From positions 62,001 through 126,000 of the forward strand of contig JADJTY010000006.1 of the NCBI GenBank assembly GCA_016710935.1: a stretch of 64,000 bases of DNA. The letters run 5' to 3'. Shown piece by piece: positions 36,326 to 45,563 of the stretch (the stretch's first letter is position 1; every line of letters begins with the position of its first letter). Both the position numbers and the translations under genes were made by a program. The notes under the pieces are model-generated. The model saw only the letters and a list, made by a program, of their open reading frames with translations. It was not told the origin of the DNA and made no database searches. This DNA is from Chitinophagaceae bacterium. Lineage in GTDB: Bacteria; Bacteroidota; Bacteroidia; Chitinophagales; Chitinophagaceae.

Positions 36326-37330
36326 ATGAAGGCGCAAAGAATCTTTACAAGACAGGTATATGGACTGGATTACCGGGTGTTCCGGTCAATATTGGTTATT
36401 GTTCTACTGGCTATAGGATTATTAAGCTACCGTTTACTGGATAAAAAGGAATGTGTACCCATCAACTTTACAGTAAAAACCATCACACATCATACCGACA
36501 GCAGTTACAGTGCTGGTGAATCTTTATCTTTTATTGCCGCCGCAACGGGTGATGAAATAACCTGGGATTTTGGAGATGATGCTGAAAAAGTTACCGGTCA
36601 ATATGTATCTCATAAATATCTAAGTACCGGCACCTTTATAGTTACTGCATCCACGGGTAATTCCTGCCAAACCGTAAGAAAGATCATTATAAAATTACCA
36701 TCCGAGTTAACCAGGAGTAATGAGCCTGTAATTGCAGGAGAAGAAATTATTGGTCCTTTTGCCACTTCAACGGGGGTAGAGGAAAGTTTTACCTGCATGG
36801 TAACTGCTACCCATTACGAATGGTCCATTCCTAATTATCCCAAAATGGCTCGTACCGGTTCTACTGCTAAATTCATATTCCCGGCAGCCGGAAAATTCCT
36901 GGTACAGGTTACCCTGGATCATGACCGTACAAAAAGGTATACCAAAGAAATAACGGTAGAGGCCCCTGAAGTTATTAAGTCCACCATTCCGGAAGATATA
37001 AAACCGCTTATTCCCACTGAAGTTCAACCCTTACCCGATCCAAAAACTTTTAGTGTAAAAATATCAGATGCAATATTCACAGAATACCTTAGCCAGGTGA
37101 TAGACAAGAAGATGGCTGCGGCTGACTTTGATAAATACCTGTGCTATAAAGGTGAAACAAAAGTGGTAGCCAATGGAGATATCATTACATTTAATGCACT
37201 TTGTGAAGAGATAAGTGGCAAAAAAAGAAGGAAGTTCATCATAGGCAAAACCAAAATAAAGATCAATTCGGCCGTATTGCGTCGTGACAATGAAGGATGC
37301 GTTAATATTATAGAAGTTAAATACCGCTAA
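36326..37330 (+). CDS. tssP: T6SS PKD-domain membrane protein TssP, second copy
   Basis: The layout matches the first TssP: a RIFTRQVYGLDYRVF start, one membrane helix (SILVIVLLAIGLLSYRLL), a PKD domain with ITWDFGDDAEKVTGQYVSHK, an Ig-like domain (ATHYEWSIPNYPKMARTG) and a C-terminal domain (TEYLSQVIDKKMAAADF). The sequence has diverged clearly from copy 1, so the duplication is not recent. It lies between tssO copy 2 and the large secreted protein. Confidence 0.72.
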   Translation: MKAQRIFTRQVYGLDYRVFRSILVIVLLAIGLLSYRLLDKKECVPINFTVKTITHHTDSSYSAGESLSFIAAATGDEITWDFGDDAEKVTGQYVSHKYLSTGTFIVTASTGNSCQTVRKIIIKLPSELTRSNEPVIAGEEIIGPFATSTGVEESFTCMVTATHYEWSIPNYPKMARTGSTAKFIFPAAGKFLVQVTLDHDRTKRYTKEITVEAPEVIKSTIPEDIKPLIPTEVQPLPDPKTFSVKISDAIFTEYLSQVIDKKMAAADFDKYLCYKGETKVVANGDIITFNALCEEISGKKRRKFIIGKTKIKINSAVLRRDNEGCVNIIEVKYR

Positions 37331-37361
37331 TTTTAAAGAAATAAGTTCAAATATTCACCTG

Positions 37362-39101
37362 ATGAAAAAAAGATTGGATTTCTACGTTACCCTATTCCTG
37401 TTTTTATTTTTTTTTGGCCTATTTACTTTTAACACAAATAATCTTTTAGCTCAGGGTTCTGAATCTCCGGTTTCAATTTATGTACGTATAATAGAGACAG
37501 GATTTAATGACATTAAAGATAAAGGGAAGAATAATCTTGTATGGAAATTTTATAGAGGAGCCGGCTGCAATGAGGACTCTGTACTAACCAACCCCAAATT
37601 TGAAACTTGTATTCGCCTCAAAACAAAAAAAAACAGCAAAACTAAAGAGATCAGTGACGAAAAAGATGATCTAAGGCCTTTTCCGGCGGGCATTTCAGGC
37701 TTTAAAATAACCATGGAGGCTTTTCTGAATAAAAAAGGCGGTGAAAAATGCTTTTCTGATCCAAAAGATTCACACTATGGTATAAAGACTGAAGAGATCA
37801 GGACCGATAATCTGGTTCCTGGTATTTGGAGCGAAGAAATTAGAATTACTGATGCTTTCGGACGTTTTTTTGCCATAATAGTTTATAAGTATGAATTAAT
37901 TTATGGCCTTTCGGAAATTGAATTTGGAGGCAATAAAATAATGGATGTTTCAAAAAATATAGAACTTAGCTTGCCAATTAAATTGCCAAAAAAAGAAACC
38001 CTCTCATTTAGCTGGAGTTATTCAATTGAAGATCAGAATAACTGGACCACCATACCCAATTCAGCAGAAGACAAATCGAAGATTGTCTTTAATCCATTAA
38101 AAAATATTTTTGGAAATGAACCGCTTCTCCGTTCAAAAAAAGTAGATTTTAAAGCGGAAGTTCAAATAGGCGGTAAAACAGAAACTTCCAAAGAGCTCAA
38201 GCTCACTTTTGTTCCACCCCCACCTTCTTTTGAAAAAGAAAAAGATATCTTGCTGATACCGGCTTGTAATGGTTTGGCAAATGGAGGAATTGATATCAAA
38301 AACATTAAAACGGCTTCTTCAGCCGTAAAGTATGTTTTACAAAAGAAAACAGAAGCAGGTGCAGCATGCCGCCTTAAAGATCCATCAGCTGAAGTATGTC
38401 CTGGTTTTGCAGACTCCGGAACCGTATTAAGCGGCAAAATATTAAAAATAAGAAGTCTGGCAGCCGGAGATTACATTCTTTACATCTTTAATGGAGATAT
38501 TGAATCCGGTGAAGTAAATATACCTACCGAATTTACCATTTCAGACCTGGCACCATTAAAGATTTTGGACACAGAGTCTTCTTCTAAGGACCCTACCTGC
38601 TTAAATGCGAAAGGCGGTGATATTTATATGACTTTAGAGGGTGGAAAAAATCTTTGGCAAATTGTGATCTTACCCAACAAAGGCGATATGACGTGGGAAG
38701 GAAATACGCTTTCCTTTAAAAATCTTGAGGCCGGTGATTACACAGTTTATTTGAGTAACCAGTGTGGCCCCGAAATAAGTAAAACCTTCAAATTAAAAAA
38801 ACCAAAACAGATCAGTATTGACCTTGGGTCCATTTCTATTAAACAGGATAAAACCGGTTCTTTAGTGATGTTTGATGTTTTAAATGGTTCAAATAATTAT
38901 AGAATAAAAGTGACGGATCCGGAGAATTCGATCACAGAAAGTGAGAATATTTTTTTAATGAAAATTGAGATCCCGATAAGTAAAACAGGTATTTACATCA
39001 TAGAAATTACGGATAACGCAAACCCTCAATGCGCACCTGCCAGGGTTTCCATTAAAATTGATAAACCTGCCGGAAAATTTAAACATAAAGTAATAGAATA
39101 A
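37362..39101 (+). CDS. Large secreted protein of the second T6SS envelope set, family not recognised
   Basis: A signal peptide (LFLFLFFFGLFTFNTNNLLAQ region) is followed by about 550 residues of beta-rich sequence. Residues 390-470 recall SprB-type repeats (SKDPTCLNAKGGDIYMTLEG and FKNLEAGDYTVYLSNQCGPE). The protein has several cysteines, consistent with a periplasmic or surface location. No equivalent gene lies in the first set, where tssE and tssF occupy this place. It could correspond to a TssR-like or TssQ-like component, but I cannot confirm either. Confidence 0.55.
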   Translation: MKKRLDFYVTLFLFLFFFGLFTFNTNNLLAQGSESPVSIYVRIIETGFNDIKDKGKNNLVWKFYRGAGCNEDSVLTNPKFETCIRLKTKKNSKTKEISDEKDDLRPFPAGISGFKITMEAFLNKKGGEKCFSDPKDSHYGIKTEEIRTDNLVPGIWSEEIRITDAFGRFFAIIVYKYELIYGLSEIEFGGNKIMDVSKNIELSLPIKLPKKETLSFSWSYSIEDQNNWTTIPNSAEDKSKIVFNPLKNIFGNEPLLRSKKVDFKAEVQIGGKTETSKELKLTFVPPPPSFEKEKDILLIPACNGLANGGIDIKNIKTASSAVKYVLQKKTEAGAACRLKDPSAEVCPGFADSGTVLSGKILKIRSLAAGDYILYIFNGDIESGEVNIPTEFTISDLAPLKILDTESSSKDPTCLNAKGGDIYMTLEGGKNLWQIVILPNKGDMTWEGNTLSFKNLEAGDYTVYLSNQCGPEISKTFKLKKPKQISIDLGSISIKQDKTGSLVMFDVLNGSNNYRIKVTDPENSITESENIFLMKIEIPISKTGIYIIEITDNANPQCAPARVSIKIDKPAGKFKHKVIE

Positions 39102-39252
39102 TAATCTGCCAATGCCTTTTGGCTTTTATTATTCAATTAGTTAAAAACTTGCTGTTTATATTGCCATTGTTTGTTTAACAATTCAAAAAAACTTACATTA
39201 GTCTTCTACTAACCTACATCGAATTATAGCAGCATCATTAACACCCATTAAT

Positions 39253-42200
39253 ATGTACCGGTTTCTATTGCTTTTAATGTTCTTTTCAACAATGGGTATA
39301 GCCCAATCTCAGGCCCAGGAATTAAATATTGAAGGTGATACGATTTTTGTTAACACAGAAGCAGAAATCATGGTAAGGTTCCCTACACTGCCTACCTTTA
39401 CAATACGGTGCCTTCCAATGCTCCCTATAATTTAAAAACAGCAGGAACCGGTTTTACCATCACTGCCAAAGCAGAAAAGACCAAACCTGCCCCTTTGTTT
39501 GTAAATGAAGGCGGCAGAAACCATAAATTCCTGTTGGTTTTCAAAAAAAATATCAATTACAATAATGATTCAGAAATGGATTATGATTTTTCAACAGTAA
39601 AAAAAATCGAGCAGCATATCCGGATGGCTGCGTTAAAAAAATCAGCTCCAAAAAACGAACCTGAACCCATAAGCAAAGAGGATAAAAAACCAAAACCATC
39701 GAAAAAGGAAAAAGCTGCAGATAATACTGCAGCAAACTATTACAGCTTACTGGAAGCCGGTGATAATTTTCTGAAAGAAAAAAAATACCCGGAGGCTAAA
39801 CTGAGTTTTGAAAAAGCCGCCACCCTGAGGCCTGATGATCAGATACCCAGGCAAAGGCTTGACGAGATCCGGATAAGAACCGCAGACCAGGAAAAAGCCG
39901 CCAATCAGCAAAAAAATAAGCAATATGCTGATATTATTGATGCAGCCAAAGTAAATTTTAATGCAAAAAAATACGACAAAGCAAGGGAAAGTTATAAGAA
40001 AGCACTGGAAATAATACCCGGTGATAATTATGCCAGTCACCAGCTTGAAAAAATTGATGCACTGATCAATTCGGAAAATGATAAAAAAGAGCAACAGCGG
40101 CTGGATGATCTGTATACCGGATATATCAATGATGGTGAAAAATTATTAAAGAAAGATAAACTGGAAGAAGCAAGGCTTGCTTTTGAACAGGCACTGGTGA
40201 TCAGGCAAAACGATGTAGTGGCTGTAGGCAAAATAAAGATAATAACGGAGAAAGAAAAACAGGAAAAAGAGAAGACCGATCTCGAATCCAGAGACAACAG
40301 CATAGTAGAAAATGCAGATAAATTATACAAGGCCGGTTATTTGGAAGAAGCGAAAACTGAGTATACACGTGCTTTGAGCCTGGGTAAAAAGCCATGGCCC
40401 GATGACCAGTTGAAAAAAATAGCCAAACTGCAGTCTGCCCAGCTTGTGAAAGAAAATGATGCCAAACAAAAGCGTGTAAAGGATTCCAAATCTGATCAAA
40501 AAGATATAGAAAAGGCAAAACTGGAATCTGCTTATAACGAAGCCGTAAAATCGGCGGATAAATATTTTACAGAAAAGGATTTTAACAATGCGGCCATTGC
40601 ATACAACGAGGCTTTAAAGATAGATAAACGCAAATGGCCCGCAGATCAGTTAAACACCATTAAAAAAATAAGAGCGGCGGAAGAGGCCGAGGCAAAAAAA
40701 ACAGCTGTTAAAGTGGAAACGGCAAAAGAAGAAAAAGCCAGGAAAAAACAGGAAGAAAAAGACAGGCAGAACAGTGAAAAAGAATATAAATCCCTTATTA
40801 AAGATGCCGATAAACTATTTGAAAAAAAGGATTATGAGGGCGCTAAAGCACTGTATGTAAAAGCTTCGGCACTGAGCAGCGAAAAAAAGCCGCTTGAACA
40901 GGTAGCTGCAATAAACAAAATATTTGCAGATCAAAAAGAGAAGGAAGATGCAGCAAATGCAAGATTGGCTAAAGAAAACGAAACAAACAATAATTACACG
41001 GCACTCATTAATAAAGCAAATACAGAATTTGATAAAGGTAGCTTTTTAAATGCACGCAAGCTATATGCTGATGCGGCATTGATAAAGCCTGATGAAAAAT
41101 TACCCGGAGAGAAGATCAACATGATCGGGTTAAAAATGGATGAACTTGCTGCCAATGAAAAAGCAAAAAAAGATAGTATTGCTGCTGTGGCCGACTTAAA
41201 AAAGAAATATACCCGGGTAATGTCTAAAGCCAACTCCTATTATTTAAAAAGAGACCTGGCTAATGCTCAGATTGAATATACCGAAGCCCTTCGGTTAAAG
41301 CCATCAGAAACCGAACCAAAAATGCAGTTGAGCATTATCAAGGATAAACTGGACGCTATTGAAAAAGCAAATGAGATAACCAACAGGTACGATCAAAAAA
41401 TTGCACTGGGAGACAGTTTATTGATCGCCAGATCATACCAAACTGCTATTGAAGCCTATAAAGAAGCTTTGATCATTAAGCCCGGTCAATACTATCCTCA
41501 AAAACAAATAACGTATTCAAATGCTGAAATAAGGAGCCTGCAAAAAGAAAAAGAAGACCTGGTTAAGCTGGAACTTTACCAAAAGCAGAAGGAATCTGAC
41601 CAAAAATTCAGGGATGCACTTAAACGTGCCGACCAGGCCGTGATAGAAAAGAATTATGCGCTTGCGAAAAATGCCTATACAGATGCTTTATCCATGCGCC
41701 CCGACCATGAATATGCAAAACAAAGGCTTGATATAGTTATTTATCAATTAGAGAAAGAAAAAATTGCAGCAGTTCAGGTTGCTGCAAAGGATAATAAAAA
41801 GAAATCAGAAATCAAGCCGGTAAATGCCGGTCAGAAAAATAATGAATCAAAGCCGGAGGAAAAAAGAGCGGCTGAATCTCTTTTGATCAAGTCTCCACCA
41901 CCGCCCTATTCTAATGAAGAACTAAAAACACGGTACCCGGATATTGATTTTGCCAAATTACCCCCTGAACAGGCATTTAAAGATGAACCTGTTAGTACAT
42001 CCTGGAAAGCAACGCTGATCAATCAAATGTTATCAGAAAATCCCAGGTTAGATCTATCAGGCAGTAAAAACGACCTTACAGTAACCTGCCAGGGAATCAA
42101 TTATGAAGGCACGAATGTTTACTTTAAATTTTTGGTTAAAAATAACAGTAATGCAGATTTTTTAACAGGTGCCATGATGATAACCTGGAGCAAAAAAGCT

Positions 42201-42416
42201 GGCAACAGAATAAAACTATACCCACTGTATCTTTACCCGGCCTTTTTACCCATCATTACACCAGGCAAGGAAGCCGTTATTATTTATGTATGCCAAAGCT
42301 ATTACATTAAAGACCAGGAAAAATTAAATTTTGAATTAACTGACAGGCTTAATAAGATCAAACTGGAAATTGAAATACCCGGAATAAAGTATAATGAAGA
42401 AGAATCAAGATATTAA
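39253..42416 (+). CDS. TraN-like protein with inserted TPR array, split by a frameshift
   Basis: The first frame (39253-39435) gives a signal peptide and ELNIEGDTIFVNTEAEIMVR. One missing base in the T3 at 39397-39399 moves translation to the 39408-42416 frame, restoring FYNTVPSNAPYNLKTAGTGF. The N-terminal domain (about 20-120) and the C-terminal domain (about 915-1050; TVTCQGINYEGTNVYFKFLV) match the short protein at 33508. Between them lie roughly ten TPR-like units of about 75 residues with FxxAKxxYxxALxxxP patterns and charged coiled-coil spacers. The restored length is 1054 residues. It is probably a periplasmic scaffold. Confidence 0.6.
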
Positions 42417-42447
42417 TCTAAACCGATTCCCTTTTTAAAAAAACATT

Positions 42448-43560
42448 ATGAAATTGAAAAACACCTTATCCAGACTTATATTTTGCTGTTTACTCGCCTG
42501 CTCCGGTTTAAACTCCGGAGCGCATGAGATCATCTTTTGTGGCGAGCGCATCCCGGTGGGAGATAAATTTGTATCAGACAAATTGATGAATATCATTAAA
42601 AAACAGATCAACTATGTTAATGTATTATCATTGAAGGAAAGAGTTAATCAATACATGAGCCAGGTTGAATATTACCTGCATGAAACCAATATTCCACAGG
42701 ACTTCAAATACCTGGCAATTGTTGAAAGTGGTTTTAAAAATGCCACTTCCAGTGCGGGTGCAGCCGGGTTTTGGCAACTGATGCCTGAAACCGCAAGGGA
42801 ATTAGGATTGGTAGTAAACGGGCTGGTTGATGATAGAAATGATTTTAATAAAGCAACCTATGCTGCCTGTAAGGTTTTGGCAAATTATTATCTGTATATA
42901 CGCAAGCAGTTCGGTATTTCATCCTGGGTTTTAACTGCGGCAGCTTATAATAACGGGATTGGTAATATTCAAAACGCCATTAAAAAGCAGGGAACCAATT
43001 ATTTTCAAATGCAGTTAAATGAAGAAACCGCTGCTTATGTGTATAAGATCATTGCTGTAAAGGAATTATTTGAATACCCGGAATTATACATGCATGATTT
43101 TGGGTATAATATTTTTACAAAAAAAGTAAAAACCGAATCAAAAGATCAGCAGGCAAATAATGTTTCTGAAAAACTGCAACTGGGTGGCATGACTGTTAAG
43201 ATCGATGAAAGCGATGGGGTGCATCCTGTAAACCTGGACAATAAATTAAAAACATTAAAAAAAGCTGATCCTTCTAAAATAAAATTTATAAGTGCCCAGG
43301 TAACCGGTAAGTATAAAAATTTCAAAGACGGAGAGATAGTATCCTTTATTTTGCAGGAAGAACTGCAGGTATTTAACCGGTATTCGGGAAAGGGAACAGT
43401 GATACAGGGCCGGGGGTGGATCATTGACGACAGGGTTCAGATTGATCTGGGTTTTGATCATACTGTAATATTGCTTGACCTAAAGAATGAAAAAGGGATA
43501 GCTTTAAAGAAACTGAAGAACAAAGAAAAGGTACTCATGAAAGTGAGTACCCTAAACTGA
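42448..43560 (+). CDS. Lytic transglycosylase (GH23, MltD-like), second copy
   Basis: A paralogue of the protein at 34541: signal peptide ending SGAH, IIFCGERIPV, catalytic Glu in YLAIVESGFKNATSSAGAAG, FWQLMPETARELGL and LTAAAYNNGIGN, then YVYKIIAVKELFEYPELY. The C-terminal 130 residues are diverged, with a short polar linker. It closes the second envelope set and the plus-strand T6SS operon. The 29 bases between it and the convergent lipoprotein gene show no clear terminator. Confidence 0.88.
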   Translation: MKLKNTLSRLIFCCLLACSGLNSGAHEIIFCGERIPVGDKFVSDKLMNIIKKQINYVNVLSLKERVNQYMSQVEYYLHETNIPQDFKYLAIVESGFKNATSSAGAAGFWQLMPETARELGLVVNGLVDDRNDFNKATYAACKVLANYYLYIRKQFGISSWVLTAAAYNNGIGNIQNAIKKQGTNYFQMQLNEETAAYVYKIIAVKELFEYPELYMHDFGYNIFTKKVKTESKDQQANNVSEKLQLGGMTVKIDESDGVHPVNLDNKLKTLKKADPSKIKFISAQVTGKYKNFKDGEIVSFILQEELQVFNRYSGKGTVIQGRGWIIDDRVQIDLGFDHTVILLDLKNEKGIALKKLKNKEKVLMKVSTLN

Positions 43561-43589
43561 TATGCAGCGTCCGGAATTATAGTGAAAAA

Positions 43590-44126
43590 TCAGAATGGTG
43601 AATCCGACATCCAGATAATCCAGGTTGGTTTTAATGCTTTATTGGAAGCTTTTTTCCCCGTTGGCCTTGGTGCATCATTAACACAGGCAATTTTCCCGTC
43701 CTTACCAGCTTCAAAAAAACGGGGATCAATTTTAAGCTGGTAGTATGGTCTTGATAAGGCAATATTTTTATCATCGCTGCTCAAATTAAAGAAAAGGATC
43801 TTACCAAAATACATCTTGTTACCCTTTTTTGTGATAGTAATATCATACGCAGGATATTTATTCTTCTTTAGCTCTGCATATTGTATTTCAGTGTCTTTGG
43901 CATTCCAACTCCAGCTTTTCTGGCTTCCCTGTAAACCTTTTTCGGGTAAACTAAACATTTCATTTTGCTTAAGCGTAATTTTTTTCTCTGTTAATGTAAT
44001 GTCGAATGCATCTTCAATTTTACCATTATCAATCCGGTAAGGCAACTTACCCCCACCCCCACAGGCGGCTAAGGTTATTACACATAAAAAAAAGAAAGAA
44101 GCCCGGAAAATGCTTGAATGTCTCAT
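43590..44126 (-). CDS. Predicted lipoprotein at the edge of the T6SS locus
   Basis: The signal sequence ends in a lipobox, TLAACGGGG, so the cysteine near residue 22 should be lipidated. The 155-residue mature part is polar and beta-rich, with SWSWNAKDTEIQY and PYYQLKIDPRFFEAG. I do not recognise the family. It converges on the second lytic transglycosylase gene. Subtype iii systems include a lipoprotein, TssQ; this is a candidate by position and localisation only. Confidence 0.6.
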   Translation of the reverse strand: MRHSSIFRASFFFLCVITLAACGGGGKLPYRIDNGKIEDAFDITLTEKKITLKQNEMFSLPEKGLQGSQKSWSWNAKDTEIQYAELKKNKYPAYDITITKKGNKMYFGKILFFNLSSDDKNIALSRPYYQLKIDPRFFEAGKDGKIACVNDAPRPTGKKASNKALKPTWIIWMSDSPF

Positions 44127-44411
44127 AATCAGTTTGGTTTTAGAAGCTTTTTAAAATTATTAACAGGTAAGGCAGCTGTTAGTTAAGGGCTAAATATATA
44201 TTAATTTTTAAAAAGAATAGCTCATTGTTGGTATTTTTTTAAAAGCACATTTTTTTGTATAGGTACTAAAAAAACATTTATGTGGTAAGGATCCCCTGTA
44301 TTGCTTAAACATTAAATTTAATATCTGGTGGCGGTGAGCAAACGAAAATATTTTTAAACCAATTAACATATTATTTTATGGATTCCGTTCAGGCTTGTGT
44401 CTGGATTAACC

Positions 44412-45185
44412 ATGATGCAGCTTTTTTCATTGTTTATATTACAGTTGGCACTATTATCCTGCAAGAGTAATACAGGTACCTCACCTGGTTTACATCCGGA
44501 TAAGGGTAATGTTATAAACCCCTACAAACAAATTAAGGCAATACCATTACCAGATGGATTTATAAGAATAAAAGAGACTTCAGGGTCTTTTACAGGTTTC
44601 TTAAGGGATATTAACCTCAAAGAAAATACAACAGTTTATCTCTATAACGGCCAGCCAAAACGCAACCAGTCGGCGCAATACGCCTTGTTGGAAATTTCAA
44701 CAGGAAATAAAGACCTGCAGCAGTGTGCCGATGCTGTTATGCGCCTGAGAGCCGAATACCAGTTTGCCCGGAAACAATTTGACCAGCTTGTTTTTTTCGA
44801 TAATGAACATACTGCCTATACATTTACTGCCCCTTTTACGAGAGCGCGTTTTGATAAATATTTAAACCTGGTTTTTGGCATGTGTGGCTCAGCATCTTTA
44901 TCAAAACAATTAAAACCGGTAACTAATTTTTCGCAAATTCTGCCCGGTGATGTGCTCATCCGGGGTGGTTTTCCGGGCCATGCCGTTATTGTAATGGATG
45001 TTGCAGTAAATGATTCAGGTAAAAAGATCTATCTGCTGGCACAGAGTTATATGCCTGCACAGGATATTCATGTGCTTAAAAACCCGGGTAATACAGATCT
45101 GTCTCCCTGGTATGAAGTGAATGAAGAGAATTTTATTACTACACCGGAATACACTTTTACGAATAATGAATTGAAGAGATGGTAA
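44412..45185 (+). CDS. DUF4846 lipoprotein
   Basis: A signal peptide with lipobox LALLSCKSN precedes a domain with the DUF4846 landmarks: MRLRAEYQFARKQFDQLVFF, FDKYLNLVFGMCGSASLS, PGDVLIRGGFPGHAVIVMD and LLAQSYMPAQ. The Cys/His arrangement in the last parts hints at a papain-like (NlpC/P60-like) fold, but this is inference. I chose ATG 44412; ATG 44415 is equally possible, and GTG 44397 would place extra residues before the signal peptide. It stands alone. Confidence 0.72.
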   Translation: MMQLFSLFILQLALLSCKSNTGTSPGLHPDKGNVINPYKQIKAIPLPDGFIRIKETSGSFTGFLRDINLKENTTVYLYNGQPKRNQSAQYALLEISTGNKDLQQCADAVMRLRAEYQFARKQFDQLVFFDNEHTAYTFTAPFTRARFDKYLNLVFGMCGSASLSKQLKPVTNFSQILPGDVLIRGGFPGHAVIVMDVAVNDSGKKIYLLAQSYMPAQDIHVLKNPGNTDLSPWYEVNEENFITTPEYTFTNNELKRW

Positions 45186-45235
45186 TAAAAAGTTACCGCA
45201 CATGATGAACGATATACAAAGAATTATGTAAAAGA

Positions 45236-45262
45236 AGAGGCTGTCTTTTTGAGACAACCTCT
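45236..45262. terminator. Hairpin downstream of the DUF4846 gene
   Basis: AGAGGCTGTCT (45236-45246) pairs with AGACAACCTCT (45252-45262) with one mismatch around a five-base loop. There is no T-run directly after it on the plus strand, so terminator function is uncertain; it may be a dispersed repeat. Confidence 0.45.
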
Positions 45263-45330
45263 TGATAGTCGGGATGATCCCGATTGTGATCGGGACGACC
45301 CCACCCTCCCCTCAAAAAAATCAAATAAAA

Positions 45331-45354
45331 AAATCTCTGCAAAAGCAGAGATTT
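45331..45354 (-). terminator. Terminator of the tRNA-Pro gene
   Basis: AAATCTCTGC (45331-45340) and GCAGAGATTT (45345-45354) form a perfect 10-bp stem with a four-base loop. On the minus strand it is followed by a T-run, and it lies seven bases after the tRNA 3' end. Confidence 0.8.
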
Positions 45355-45360
45355 AAATTG

Positions 45361-45434
45361 TCGGGATGACAAGATTCGAACTTGCGACCCCACGCCCCCC
45401 AGACGTGTGCGCTACCGGGCTGCGCTACATCCCG
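45361..45434 (-). tRNA. tRNA-Pro (anticodon GGG)
   Basis: Read on the minus strand, the 74-base sequence starts CGGGATG, pairing with CATCCCG at the 3' end. The D-arm GCGCAGCCCGGTAGCGC, anticodon arm with loop CTGGGGG (anticodon GGG) and T-arm GGTTCGAATC-like AGTTCGAATCT are all present. The discriminator is A and CCA is not encoded. It is followed by its own terminator. Confidence 0.92.
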
Positions 45435-45563
45435 AAAATTGATCTGGATGACATGCTGCTTTTGCAGGCATTCAATCCTTAAATCGGAGGATGGCAAAAG
45501 TAATTGAAAAATTTCAACTTTAAAAACAGCAAGTTATCTTATCTTAGCGCAACTTTTTACTAC

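Noticed and set aside
45361..45434. tRNA-Pro as an integration site for a mobile island carrying the T6SS
   Set aside because: No integrase gene and no repeated tRNA 3' end is seen on the other side of the T6SS.
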